From NCBI GenBank assembly GCA_963753385.1, contig CAVWCC010000008.1:124001-188000 (forward strand): a stretch of DNA of 64,000 bases. Direction: 5' to 3'. The notes below the pieces were generated by a model. The model was not told the origin of the DNA. It worked only from the letters and a program-made list of their open reading frames with translations, and ran no database searches. Position 1 is the stretch's first letter. Each line of letters begins with the position of its first letter. Below are positions 52,697 through 62,387 of this stretch, piece by piece. The DNA comes from JALZKA01 sp963753385. GTDB lineage: Bacteria > Actinomycetota > Thermoleophilia > Solirubrobacterales > 70-9. A program made the position numbers and the translations under genes.

Positions 52697-53680
52697 ATGG
52701 CCGGCATCTTGGTCTACGCCCTCCACGACGACGAGGGCAAGTTCAACAACAACTCGCTCGGTGCCATCTCCGAGGCCGCGAAGCTGGTCGGCTCGGTCGG
52801 CGGCGACGCCGCCGCGCTGGTCGTCGGCGAGGTCGACGACGCCGCCTGCGCGGCGCTCGGCAAGTACGGCGCGACCAAGGTCTACCGCGCCAAGTCGGTG
52901 CCGGAGGGCCTCGCGCAGCCGGTTGTCGACGCGATGGCGAAGGTGATGGCGGACAACGACTTCTCCTACGCGCTTTTCGGCGGCGGCCTGCTCGGCTTCG
53001 AGATCGGGGCTGGCCTCACCGCCCGCCTCAACGCGGGTGTGACGATGGAGGTGACCGCGGTGAAGGCGGATGGCGACAAGCTCGTCGCCGAACGCCCGGT
53101 CCTCCAGGACTCGGCCATCGTCGACGTCGGCTACGTCGGCTCGCCGGGCATCATCATCGGCCGCCTCAATGCGTTCGACGTCAATGAGAACGGTGGCGGC
53201 GACGCGGCCGTCGAGGACGTCGAAGTCGAGCTCTCCGAGTTCTCGAGCAAGGCGCGGATGATCACCCGCGGCGAGTCGGGCGACGAGGGCGGCATAAACA
53301 TCGAGGACGCCGACGTCCTGGTCGGCGCGGGGCGCGGCTTCGGCGGCGCCGACAACCTCAACATTGCCCAGGAGCTCGCCGCCTCGCTCGGCGGCGCGGT
53401 CGCATCCACGCGGGCGATCGTCGACGCCGGCTGGACGCCCTACGCCACGCAGATCGGTCAGACGGGCAAGACGGTCGCGCCGAAGCTGTACCTGGCGGCA
53501 GGCATCTCCGGCGCGATCCAGCACAAGGTCGGCATGCAGAACTCCGAGAACATCGTCGCGATCAACAAGGACCAGAACGCGCCGATCTTCGAATTCTGCG
53601 ACCTCGGGGTCGTCGGCGACCTGAACAAAATCGTTCCGAAGCTGACGGAAGCGATCAAGGCAAAGAAGGCTGGTACCTAG
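52697..53680 (+). CDS. etfA: Electron transfer flavoprotein alpha subunit
   Basis: A 327-residue FAD-carrying subunit. The C-terminal FAD domain has VLVGAGRGFGGADNLNIAQELAASLGGAVASTRAIVDAGW, QIGQTGKTVAPKLYLAAGISGAIQHKVGM and IVAINKDQNAPIFEFCDLGVVGDL, the classic EtfA signature. It forms the dimer with EtfB and passes electrons to the ETF-quinone oxidoreductase encoded next. Confidence 0.96.
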   Translation: MAGILVYALHDDEGKFNNNSLGAISEAAKLVGSVGGDAAALVVGEVDDAACAALGKYGATKVYRAKSVPEGLAQPVVDAMAKVMADNDFSYALFGGGLLGFEIGAGLTARLNAGVTMEVTAVKADGDKLVAERPVLQDSAIVDVGYVGSPGIIIGRLNAFDVNENGGGDAAVEDVEVELSEFSSKARMITRGESGDEGGINIEDADVLVGAGRGFGGADNLNIAQELAASLGGAVASTRAIVDAGWTPYATQIGQTGKTVAPKLYLAAGISGAIQHKVGMQNSENIVAINKDQNAPIFEFCDLGVVGDLNKIVPKLTEAIKAKKAGT

Positions 53681-53722
53681 TAGCTGGTAGACCCGCTCAA
53701 CCAGCTACCAGCGACCAGCTAC
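53680..53722 (+). other. Alternating hairpin between etfA and ETF-QO gene
   Basis: GTAGCTGGT (53680-53688) can pair with ACCAGCTAC at 53700-53708 or with an identical copy at 53714-53722. The second copy ends six bases before ATG 53729 and there is no other ribosome site, so the choice of partner could affect translation of the ETF-QO gene. Confidence 0.55.
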
Positions 53723-53728
53723 CAGCTC

Positions 53729-55426
53729 ATGGCACTAGCGCCCTCAGAGTTCCCGCCTCCCTTTGATGAACGCTCACTGATCCTCGAGCCAACCGATCCC
53801 GAGGACGAGCGGATCGAGGTCGGGATCGCGATCGCGGGCGGCGGCCCCGCCGGCTTGGCCTGCGCGATTCGGCTGCTCGACCTCCTGGAGGACGAGCCCG
53901 AGCTGACCCAGCGCCTCGGCGAGGTCCCCGTCGCTGTGCTCGAGAAGGGCAAGGTCGCCGGCGCCCATGAGCTCTCCGGAGCGAACATGGTCACCGGGCC
54001 GATGCGGGAGCTGTTCCCGGACCTCGATCCGTCGGACTGGCCGTTCGCGTTCCAGGAGGTGACCAAGGACGCGGTCTACCTGCTGACCAAGAAGGCGGCT
54101 CTGCCGCTGGTGCCGATGCCGCCGAACTTCCGCAACCACGGCAACTACGTGATCTCGGTGTCCAAGCTCGCGCGGTTCCTGGCGGAGAAGGCGGAGGAGA
54201 AGGGCGCCTATATCCTCACCGAGACCGTCGCCGACGGCCTTCTGGTCGATGACCGGATCGTCCGCGGCGTCCGTTCCGGCGATCGCGGCCGCGGCAAGGA
54301 CGGCGAGCCACTCGGCAACTTCGAGCCGGGCTCCGACGTCGTTGCCAAGGCCACCGTGCTGGCGGAGGGCACCCTCGGCCACCTGACGCAGGCTGCGATC
54401 GAGTACTTCGACCTCGGCGGCCCGCTGCCCATTCGCTGGGAGCTGGGCGTGAAGGAGGTCTGGGAGATCCAGGAGCCCCTCGACAAGGTCATCCACACGT
54501 TGGGCTGGCCGCTCCGCAAGGCCGCCAAGTGGAACGAGTTCGGCGGCAGCTTCATCTATCCGATGGGCGAGGACAAGCTCTGCCTCGGCCTCGTCATCGG
54601 GCTCGACTACACGGACTCGACCCTGTCCTGCCACGACCTGCTCCAGGAGCTCAAGACCCACCCGTTCGTGAAGAAGCTCCTGACCGGCGGCAAGCGGGTT
54701 GCCTGGGGCGCGAAGACGATCCCCTCGGGCGGCTACTTCTCGATGCCCCGCAGCCTGGCGGTGCCCGGGATGGTGATCGCGGGCGACGCCGCGAGCATGG
54801 TCAACGTCCCGACGCTCAAGGGCGTGCATTACTCGATCCGGGCCGGCATGCTTGCCGCGGAGTCGATCGTCGAGGGGCTCAAACGGGAGGACGTGAGCTT
54901 CTCCTCCTACCACGAGAACGTCCACAAGTCCGAGATCGGTCAGGACCTGTTCAGGTCGCGCAACATGCGGGCGCCGTTCTCGAAGGGCTTCTTCCTCGGC
55001 GGCGCGGTCGCGAGCGCGATGACGATCACCCAGGGCGCTTTCCCGGGCGGCAAGTGGGAGTACGAGCCCGACACGGAGATCGTGATGCGCGACGGCGGCG
55101 CGTCGAAGGACTACCCGGAGCCCGACAACGAGCTCACCTTCAACAAGCTCGACTCGGTCTTCCTCTCCGGCAACGCCACCCGCGACGACGCCCCGAACCA
55201 CGTCCGGATCCAGAGCCACGTCCCGCGCGAGCTCGCGAAAACGTGGGTCAACCTGTGCCCGGCGCAGGTCTACGAGATCCCGGACGAGCAGCTCGAGAAC
55301 TCATCGCCGATGGTCGACGTGCACGTCACCGCCTCAAACTGCGTCCAGTGCGGCGCGATCAACGCCAAGGGTGGGCGCCTGACGATGCCCGAGGGCGGCG
55401 ACGGCCCGCTCTACCAGGAAACCTGA
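53729..55426 (+). CDS. Electron transfer flavoprotein-ubiquinone oxidoreductase-like protein
   Basis: A 565-residue FAD/iron-sulfur protein passing ETF electrons to the quinone pool at the membrane. Visible: IAIAGGGPAGLACAIRLLDL (FAD), EKGKVAGAHELSGANM, YVISVSKLARFLAEKAEE, GGYFSMPRSLAVPGMVIAGDAASMVN and LKGVHYSIRAGMLAAESI. The C-terminal cluster region reads NLCPAQVY and, later, NCVQCGAI: only C...CxxC is found where mitochondrial enzymes have C...CxxCxxC. It completes an etfB-etfA-ETF-QO operon. Confidence 0.93.
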   Translation: MALAPSEFPPPFDERSLILEPTDPEDERIEVGIAIAGGGPAGLACAIRLLDLLEDEPELTQRLGEVPVAVLEKGKVAGAHELSGANMVTGPMRELFPDLDPSDWPFAFQEVTKDAVYLLTKKAALPLVPMPPNFRNHGNYVISVSKLARFLAEKAEEKGAYILTETVADGLLVDDRIVRGVRSGDRGRGKDGEPLGNFEPGSDVVAKATVLAEGTLGHLTQAAIEYFDLGGPLPIRWELGVKEVWEIQEPLDKVIHTLGWPLRKAAKWNEFGGSFIYPMGEDKLCLGLVIGLDYTDSTLSCHDLLQELKTHPFVKKLLTGGKRVAWGAKTIPSGGYFSMPRSLAVPGMVIAGDAASMVNVPTLKGVHYSIRAGMLAAESIVEGLKREDVSFSSYHENVHKSEIGQDLFRSRNMRAPFSKGFFLGGAVASAMTITQGAFPGGKWEYEPDTEIVMRDGGASKDYPEPDNELTFNKLDSVFLSGNATRDDAPNHVRIQSHVPRELAKTWVNLCPAQVYEIPDEQLENSSPMVDVHVTASNCVQCGAINAKGGRLTMPEGGDGPLYQET

Positions 55427-55551
55427 ATCCCCCTCGGCAGGCTTGATTAGCGCACTCCTGGTGCGGGTATGCGAAGATCTGCGCACTCTTGTAAATCGAC
55501 TGCTTTCGCCCGGTGCCTTTGGAGCGCCGGCGTGATTCCGGGGAGTCGACG

Positions 55552-56001
55552 ATGGAAGCCCACAGCGGGCGGGTACAACTAGATCAGGAATTAGCGCTCG
55601 GAGGCCCGATCCTGTCCGGGATCTCCAACTCGATGGTGCGCCTCTACCGCGAGCACTTCGGCAAGGGCCCAACCGGGGCGAAGACCTACGTTCTCGATGA
55701 CCTCGTGATCTGCGTGCTCCGCGACGGGCTGACGACGGTCGAGAAGACGCTCTTCGAGCAGGGCCGCGGCGATGCCGTGCGCGAGATGCGAGCGGCCTTC
55801 CAGGATGCGGTCTCCGACCGCTTCACCAAGGTGGTCGAGGAGGGCACCGGCCGTAAGGTCGTCGCGTTCATGAGCCAGGCGCACGTGGCGCCGGACCTGG
55901 CGATCGAGGTGTTCTTCCTCGACGGTGCGGTCGAGGAGAACGGCTCGCATGACACGGACGGTGACGAGAGCGAGGACGACGGGGGCGAAACCGCCGCTTA
56001 A
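55552..56001 (+). CDS. DUF2294/MpsC-like protein, first copy
   Basis: ATG 55552; 149 residues. MVRLYREHFGKGPTGAKTYVLDDLVICVLRDGLTTVE, VREMRAAFQDAVSDRF and FMSQAHVAPDLAIEVFFLD are the conserved parts of DUF2294 (PF10057, related to MpsC of the staphylococcal membrane-potential system). The C-terminal 20 residues are acidic. The second copy, 195 bases downstream, shares most of the core. Molecular role unclear. Confidence 0.85.
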   Translation: MEAHSGRVQLDQELALGGPILSGISNSMVRLYREHFGKGPTGAKTYVLDDLVICVLRDGLTTVEKTLFEQGRGDAVREMRAAFQDAVSDRFTKVVEEGTGRKVVAFMSQAHVAPDLAIEVFFLDGAVEENGSHDTDGDESEDDGGETAA

Positions 56002-56196
56002 CTTGCCTTCGGCGCGGCGGGGAGTATGATCGCGAGCAGAATCGGTACGCCGCGGAGTTGCCCGCAGGCGTTGTCGGCGCTACACAGATCGTAGGAGGAC
56101 GGTTCCGGGTTCCAAGCGAAGCCCGGGAGTCGGGCTCTGATCACTGCCAGGTGGCAGGCCGCGGGCCTGCCGAGGAGCAGATCCAAGTCCGACTTG
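56002..56196 (+). promoter_or_regulatory. Structured leader before the second DUF2294 gene
   Basis: A gene-free 195-base gap with several hairpins: CCGGG / CCCGG (around 56107-56127), GAG-TCGGG-CTC, TGCC-AGG(T)-GGCA, and GGCAGGC / GCCTGCC (around 56152-56171). The last two share GGCA and cannot form together. GAGGAG follows the last stem, 25 bases ahead of ATG 56197. It looks like a regulatory leader; no known riboswitch class was recognised. Confidence 0.45.
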
Positions 56197-56655
56197 ATGA
56201 ACGAGCCCACTGATTCGACCACAGGAGCCGAGCTGACCGGCGAGAACCTGCGCCGGATCTCGAGCGCGATCGTCGGCCTCTACCGCGAGCACTTCGGCAA
56301 GGGCCCGACCGGGGCGAAGACCTACGTTCTCGACGACCTGGTGATCTGCGTCCTTCGGGACGGGCTGACGACGGTCGAGAAAACCCTCTTCGAGCGCGGC
56401 AAGGGCGACGTCGTCCGCGAGATGCGGGCGGCCTTCCAGGACGCCGTGGCCGACCGCTTCACTTCGACCGTCGAGCGCCTCACCAACCGCGAGGTGGTCG
56501 CCTTCATGAGCCAGGCACACGTCGCCCCGGACCTCGCGATCGAGGTCTTCTGCCTGGACCAACCCGTCGGTCCCGTCGGGACGATCGAAACAGCTGTCGA
56601 GGATGCCGTGCTGGAGACCCAGGAGGCAGTGGAAGTCGAGGGGGAGGGTGCCTGA
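56197..56655 (+). CDS. DUF2294/MpsC-like protein, second copy
   Basis: ATG 56197; 152 residues. It repeats the motifs of the first copy (GLYREHFGKGPTGAKTYVLD, DGLTTVEKTLFERGKGD, AFMSQAHVAPDLAIEVF), so the pair arose by tandem duplication. The tails differ: this one is acidic with VGPVGTIETAVEDAV. Its end overlaps the next gene by eight bases. Confidence 0.85.
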   Translation: MNEPTDSTTGAELTGENLRRISSAIVGLYREHFGKGPTGAKTYVLDDLVICVLRDGLTTVEKTLFERGKGDVVREMRAAFQDAVADRFTSTVERLTNREVVAFMSQAHVAPDLAIEVFCLDQPVGPVGTIETAVEDAVLETQEAVEVEGEGA

Positions 56656-57133
56656 GGTCGAGCACAGGTTCAACGAGGCCGCGGTCGCGGTCCTCGAGCA
56701 CGAGCCCTCCGGGGGGAGGTTCGTGCTCGAGGAGATCGTGCATCTTCTGGCGGTGGAGGTGGGAGCCGCCGAGGTCGTCGTCTGCCTCAACGGATTGGAG
56801 GACGGCACGACGCGGGCAGTCGCGGTCTGGGGGTCGGACTGGTACGAGTGCCGCCGGCTCGAGTGGGCGGCGATGAACGGCACGCTTGCCGCCTGCATGG
56901 CGCGCCATCGAGTCCCGGCGGCCCAGGTCGAGTCGACGCCGGTCTGGGAGTTCGACGCCCGGAGGCTCGGCACGCGGACCGGCTGGGCGCTGCCGCTCGA
57001 AGCGACCGATCATCCTGGCCTCGTTTGCCTTCTGTTCGACGCGCGGAAGCCGGACCCCACGGAGCTCGTGGAGGCCGTGCGCGAGTTCGATGACGTGCTT
57101 GCCCGAGTCCCCGGCATCGAGCCGATTCACTGA
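56648..57133 (+). CDS. Hypothetical protein coupled to DUF2294 gene (GAF-like?)
   Basis: GTG 56648 overlaps the upstream stop by eight bases. 161 residues: EVEHRFNEAAVAVLEHEP and FVLEEIVHLLAVEVGAAEVVVCL, later TRTGWALPLEATDHPGLVCLLFDA, an alternating alpha/beta pattern like a degenerate GAF sensor domain, but no family was recognised. Coupling suggests it works with the DUF2294 proteins. Confidence 0.6.
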   Translation: MPEVEHRFNEAAVAVLEHEPSGGRFVLEEIVHLLAVEVGAAEVVVCLNGLEDGTTRAVAVWGSDWYECRRLEWAAMNGTLAACMARHRVPAAQVESTPVWEFDARRLGTRTGWALPLEATDHPGLVCLLFDARKPDPTELVEAVREFDDVLARVPGIEPIH

Positions 57134-57161
57134 TTTGGGAGCGCGGCCGCTACCGTGGCCG

Positions 57162-57698
57162 GTGGTGGAATCCGGCGCTCCGAAGACGTCGCGCGTCGAG
57201 CTGAGTGATGGTCGCTCCGTCCTCGTGGCGGAGCTCTATCCGGACGACCGCGACCGCTTTCTGGGCGGTATGCAGCAGGCGAGCCCCGAGTCGGTCTACC
57301 TGCGGTTCATGACTCCAATGCCGCGGCTCTCCGACGCGCAGGCCCGCTACCTGCTGGAGGTCGACCACCGCGACCACGAGGCCCTGCTGGCTGTCGACGA
57401 GGCCGGCGGCGAGGCCGTCGCGGTCGGGCGGTTCATCCGCTTGGCGGAGGACCCCGAGGTCGCGGAGGTCGCGATGCTGGTGATCGACTCATGGCAGGGT
57501 CTGGGCCTGGGCAAGGCGCTCGGCCGCCTGCTGGCCGATCGCGCGGTCGAGCTCGGCATCAAGCGGTTCGAGGGCCGGATGCTCGCCGACAATGCCGCGA
57601 TCCTCGCGGTCCTCGAGTCGCTCGGGGAGCCCACGGTCGTCGCCCGCGAGGCCGGGGAGCTGGTCGTGCACGTCGAGCTGGGTGGATCCCCCGGCTAA
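57162..57698 (+). CDS. GNAT family N-acetyltransferase
   Basis: GTG 57162 (or GTG 57165); 178 residues. VELSDGRSVLVAELYPDDRDRFLGGMQQASPESVYLRFM opens the domain; the acetyl-CoA loop is in DSWQGLGLGKALGRLLADRA (Q-x-x-G-x-G/A), followed by MLADNAAILAVLESLG. It resembles the acetyltransferase domains linked to acyl-CoA synthetases and cAMP-binding PatA-type enzymes (RFM...P motif). Target unknown. Confidence 0.85.
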   Translation: MVESGAPKTSRVELSDGRSVLVAELYPDDRDRFLGGMQQASPESVYLRFMTPMPRLSDAQARYLLEVDHRDHEALLAVDEAGGEAVAVGRFIRLAEDPEVAEVAMLVIDSWQGLGLGKALGRLLADRAVELGIKRFEGRMLADNAAILAVLESLGEPTVVAREAGELVVHVELGGSPG

Positions 57699-57704
57699 AC
57701 TCAG

Positions 57705-57917
57705 ATGTCCATGAAGGCCGGAATCCACCCCGAATACGTCGTCGCGCACGTCCACTGCTCGTGCGGCAACGAGTTCTACACGCGCTCGACTAAGCCGGAC
57801 CTTCACGTGGAGATCTGCTCCGAGTGCCACCCCTTCTACACCGGCAAGCAGAAGCTCGTCGACACCGGCGGCCGCGTCGAGCGCTTCCGCCGTCGCGCCG
57901 CGCGAAGCGGCCGCTAG
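57705..57917 (+). CDS. rpmE: 50S ribosomal protein L31
   Basis: A 70-residue protein, starting ATG 57705 (or 57711): MKAGIHPEYVVAHVHCSCGN, EICSECHPFYTGKQKLVDTGGRVERFRRR. Four cysteines (CxC and CxxC) make the zinc-binding L31 type. It opens the rpmE-DUF1385-prfA-prmC-sua5 string typical of Gram-positive bacteria. Confidence 0.97.
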   Translation: MSMKAGIHPEYVVAHVHCSCGNEFYTRSTKPDLHVEICSECHPFYTGKQKLVDTGGRVERFRRRAARSGR

Positions 57918-57954
57918 CCGCTCCGCGACGTCAAGCCCGCGCCGCGCGCTGCCG

Positions 57955-58935
57955 ATGGCAGGAGCGATGAGCGCGCCTTATATCTCCGACGCCCGGATGC
58001 CCGACGGCAAGCCCGTCGCCGCCCGCGATGTGCCGGTCGGCGGCCAGGCCGTGCTCGAGGGCGTGATGATGCGTGGCGTCTCGACATGGTCGGTCGCCGT
58101 CCGCAAGCCGGACGGCGAGATCGAGATCACCTCCGAGCCGCTCGTCAGCTGGGCCAAGCGCCACCGCGTGCTCCGCTGGCCGGTCGTGCGCGGTGTGGTC
58201 GCGCTCGGCGAGTCGCTCCGGATCGGGTTCCGCGCGCTCCAGCTCGCAGCCAACGCGCAGCTCGGCGACGACGATCCCGAGGAGATCAGCCACGCGAGCT
58301 GGGTGGTGGCTGTGATCGGCGCGCTCGCGATCGCGATCGGCCTGTTCTTCGTCGTTCCGGTCGCGGCCACCAGCCTGGTCAAAGACTGGCTCGGGTCGGC
58401 GATCCTGTTCTGGCTGGTCGAGGGGGCTTTGAGGATCGCGATCCTGATCGGCTACATCGTCGTCATCAGCCGGCTCGCCGAGCTGCGCCGGGTGTTCGAG
58501 TACCACGGCGCGGAGCACAAGACGATCTCGTGCTACGAGGCGGGCGACGACCTCACTCCCGAGCGCGCCGCGGCCTACTCGCGGTACCACCCGCGCTGCG
58601 GCACCAGCTTCCTGCTGATCGTGATGGTCCTGGCGGTCTTCGTCTTCGCGCCGATCGGGCTGCCCGAGTGGTACTGGCTGGTCGCCTCGCGGATCCTCGG
58701 GATCCCGCTGATCGCGGGCCTCTCCTACGAGGTGATCAAGTGGGCGGGCCGCAACCGCTCCAAGGCCTGGGTGCGGGCGCTGATGTGGCCCGGCCTGAAG
58801 CTCCAGGCGCTGACCACCCGCGAGCCCGACCGCGAGCAGCTTGCCGTCGCGATCGCCGCGCTCGAGGCCGTGCTGGCCGTCGAGAGCCCCGAGGAGGAAG
58901 CCCGGCGCCCGGACGCGATTGAGATCGTCGCCTAG
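57955..58935 (+). CDS. DUF1385 membrane protein
   Basis: About 326 residues. The family signature VPVGGQAVLEGVMMRG near residue 27 is followed by two pairs of transmembrane helices (VIGALAIAIGLFFVVPVAA; AILFWLVEGALRIAILIGY) and the conserved FEYHGAEHKTISCYEAGDDL and RYHPRCGTSFLLIVMV, containing His, Glu and Cys residues that could bind metal. It is nearly always between rpmE and prfA; the function is not known. ATG 57967 is another possible start. Confidence 0.93.
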   Translation: MAGAMSAPYISDARMPDGKPVAARDVPVGGQAVLEGVMMRGVSTWSVAVRKPDGEIEITSEPLVSWAKRHRVLRWPVVRGVVALGESLRIGFRALQLAANAQLGDDDPEEISHASWVVAVIGALAIAIGLFFVVPVAATSLVKDWLGSAILFWLVEGALRIAILIGYIVVISRLAELRRVFEYHGAEHKTISCYEAGDDLTPERAAAYSRYHPRCGTSFLLIVMVLAVFVFAPIGLPEWYWLVASRILGIPLIAGLSYEVIKWAGRNRSKAWVRALMWPGLKLQALTTREPDREQLAVAIAALEAVLAVESPEEEARRPDAIEIVA

Positions 58936-58972
58936 CTGATCGGGCGCTTACTCACGTTAGCCTCATCCCGGG

Positions 58973-60042
<1,070 letters not shown>

Positions 60043-60043
<1 letters not shown>

Positions 60044-60888
60044 TGGGCCGGGCGACCTCGGCGGGCTCCGTGGCAGACGCCCTGGCCGCCGCGACCGACG
60101 CGATCCGGGCGGCGGGTGCCGACACGCCCCGCCTCGATGCCGAGTTGCTCCTGGCCGAAGCGACCGGCCGCGAGCGCGGCGAGCTCGCCGCGTCGCCCGA
60201 CGACCGGGTGGAGCCGGCCGTGGCGAGGCGCTTCGCCGAGCTCGTTCGCCGCCGGCTGCGGCGCGAGCCCGTTGCCTACATCCTCGGGCGCCGTGCCTTT
60301 CGCCACATCGAGCTGGCGGTCGATCGGCGCGTCCTTGTCCCCCGGCCCGAGACGGAGCTGCTCGTCGAGCTCGCGCTCGAGCTCGAGCCGGCCACGGTGC
60401 TCGACGTCGGCACCGGCTCCGGCGCGATCGCGCTCGCGGTTGCGGACGAGCTGCCCGAGGCGACCGTGCTCGGCACCGACATCTACCCCGAGGCGATCGA
60501 CGTCGCCCGAGCGAACGCGGAGCGGCTCGGCCATGCGGACCGGGTGCGCCTCGCGCCGGGCTCGCTCCCGGCCGAGGGCCGGTTCGACCTCCTGCTGGCG
60601 AACCTCCCCTACGTGCGCGCGCTGGATTGGCTCTCGCTGGCGCCCGAGCTCCGCGAGTTCGAGCCTCGGGGAGCGCTGACCCCCGGCCCGACCGGGCTCG
60701 AGGCGATCGAGGCGCTGCTGGGCGAGCTTTCGGTCTCGGCCCTTCGGGTCGGCGCGATCGGGCTCGAGGTCGGGGAGGGCCAGGCCCCCACGGTTGCCGA
60801 GCTCGTCCGCCGTGCGGGGTTCGAGTCGATCGAGACGCGTCGCGACCTCGCCGGGATCGAGCGCGTCGTCGTGGGGAGGGGCGCATGA
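60043..60888 (+). CDS. prmC: Release factor glutamine methyltransferase PrmC
   Basis: Methylates the Gln of the GGQ motif of release factors with SAM. 281 residues: helical N-domain (DTPRLDAELLLAEATG), PVAYILGRRAF, TVLDVGTGSGAIALAVADEL (SAM motif). The catalytic tetrapeptide is NLPY (LLLANLPYVRALDW) in place of the usual NPPY. Overlaps prfA by one base and sua5 by four. Confidence 0.95.
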
Positions 60889-61517
60889 GCCGGACCGTCT
60901 CGATCGAGGCCGACGGCGCCGCGGCATCGCGCTCGGCGCTGGAGGAGACGGTCACCGCCGGCGGGGTGGCCGTGTTCCCCGCGGACGGGCTCTACGGCCT
61001 CGCCTGCGACCCGCTGCGAGCCGGCGCGATCGCCCGGCTCCACACGCTCAAGGGGCGCGACGACGGCAGGCCATCGGCAGTCCTCTTCTTCTCGCCGTTG
61101 ATCCTGCGCGAGCTGATCGGCAGCTTCGGCGAGCCCACACGGGCGGCGCTCGCGGCCCTGCTGCCCGGGCCGGCAACCGTCGTGGTCCACAACCCGGAGC
61201 GTCGCTATCCGCTCGCCTGCCGCGAGGATCCCGAGCGGCTCGGGGTCCGGCTGATCGAGAGCCCGCTGGTCGGGGTCGCGACGCCGCTCTTCCAGACGTC
61301 CGCCAACCGCAGCGGCGAGCCGCCTCCGGCCAGGTTCGAAGACGTGCCGGGTGCGATCGTCGCCGGTGCGGATCTCGCGATCGACGGCGGCGAGCTGACC
61401 GGCGCCCCGTCGACCGTGGTCGACGTCACCGGCCTCGAGCTCGGGGGCGGCTGGAGCATCCTGCGACAGGGCGGGATGCCCGAGGCCGAGGTCGCCGAGC
61501 GCCTGGCAGGCGTCTAG
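60885..61517 (+). CDS. L-threonylcarbamoyladenylate synthase (Sua5/TsaC family)
   Basis: ATG 60885 overlaps the prmC stop (ATGA). 210 residues: GGVAVFPADGLYGLACDPLRAGAIARLHTLKGR with the substrate-binding Lys-Arg pair, LLPGPATVVVHNP, LFQTSANRSGEPPP and STVVDVTG. Makes the activated threonylcarbamoyl group for tRNA t6A37. Lacks the C-terminal Sua5 domain, so it is the short TsaC/YrdC form. Confidence 0.93.
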   Translation: MSRTVSIEADGAAASRSALEETVTAGGVAVFPADGLYGLACDPLRAGAIARLHTLKGRDDGRPSAVLFFSPLILRELIGSFGEPTRAALAALLPGPATVVVHNPERRYPLACREDPERLGVRLIESPLVGVATPLFQTSANRSGEPPPARFEDVPGAIVAGADLAIDGGELTGAPSTVVDVTGLELGGGWSILRQGGMPEAEVAERLAGV

Positions 61518-61912
61518 GCGGCTCCCGCCTCCAGCGCCTCCTCGAGGGTGAAGAAGAACTCGATCCGGTGCATCAGGTCGTCCCGGATGTGGATCAGCAT
61601 GTAGGTGTTCTGAGTCACCTCGAGGCCGCTCGTCTGGCCGATCGCTCCCAGGACGGCTTCGACGACGACGCGGCCCTCGCCGGCGTCATGGAACTCGGTC
61701 GGCTCGACGCGCACCTCGTCCATCACCTCGTAGAACGACTCCCACCAGCGGCGGAGCCCGTCCGTCCCCCGGTACGTCTGCGGCTCCGCCGCGATGCCCG
61801 GCGGGGTGGTCATCTCGAACTCGGGATGGACCAGCGGCATCAGCGACTCGTAGCCTTCGACGGCCAGCCTCGAGAACCCGTCGCTCAGCAGTTCGACGTC
61901 GCGCTCCGACAT
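61514..61912 (-). CDS. SnoaL-like/NTF2-fold protein
   Basis: A 132-residue protein with VELLSDGFSRLAVEGYESLMPLVHPEFEMTTPP and YRGTDGLRRWWESFYEVMDEVRVEP, the nuclear-transport-factor-2 'SnoaL-like' pattern of small polyketide cyclase or ketosteroid-isomerase-like proteins. Role unknown. Shares the CTAG tetranucleotide with the stop of the convergent sua5-type gene. Confidence 0.85.
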   Translation of the reverse strand: MSERDVELLSDGFSRLAVEGYESLMPLVHPEFEMTTPPGIAAEPQTYRGTDGLRRWWESFYEVMDEVRVEPTEFHDAGEGRVVVEAVLGAIGQTSGLEVTQNTYMLIHIRDDLMHRIEFFFTLEEALEAGAA

Positions 61913-61935
61913 GGCGCGAGGGTATCGTCGGGCGC

Positions 61936-62379
61936 ATGAGGATCGCCGTCGGATCGGACCACGCGGGTTTCGACCTGAAGGAGCAGGTGCGGCCGCTCCT
62001 CGAGGAGGCCGGCCACGAGGTCGTCGACGTCGGGACCGACTCGGGCGAGTCGACCGACTACCCGCTCCACGCCGAGGCGGCGGCCCGGCTGGTGGCGTCG
62101 TGCGACGCCGAGCGGGCAGTCCTCGTGTGCGGCTCAGGCGTTGGCGTCTCGATCGTCGCCAACAAGGTCGACGGCGTGCGGGCGGTCAACGCCCACGATC
62201 CCGACGAGGCCGAGATGAGCCGCCGCCACAACGACGCGAACGTGCTCGCGCTCGCGGGCCGGCGCCTCTCGGGTGACGACGCGCGTGCGATCGTCGAGCG
62301 GTTCCTCGCCACCGAGTTCGAGGGCGGCCGCCACCAGCGCCGGGTGGACCAGATCGCCGCGGTCGAGCGCGGCGACTAG
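61936..62379 (+). CDS. rpiB: Ribose-5-phosphate isomerase B
   Basis: 147 residues: MRIAVGSDHAGFDLKEQVRP, VDVGTDSGESTDYP, AVLVCGSGVGVSIVANKVDGVRAV and MSRRHNDANVLALAGRR give the RpiB/LacAB signature, with the catalytic Cys in VCGSG. Interconverts ribulose-5-P and ribose-5-P in the pentose phosphate pathway. Confidence 0.96.
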   Translation: MRIAVGSDHAGFDLKEQVRPLLEEAGHEVVDVGTDSGESTDYPLHAEAAARLVASCDAERAVLVCGSGVGVSIVANKVDGVRAVNAHDPDEAEMSRRHNDANVLALAGRRLSGDDARAIVERFLATEFEGGRHQRRVDQIAAVERGD

Positions 62380-62387
62380 TCACCACG

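Noticed and set aside
56002..56196. Cobalamin riboswitch in the leader of the second DUF2294 gene
   Set aside because: The stretch AGCCCGGGAGTCGGGCT resembles the B12 box only superficially; the other conserved blocks are absent.
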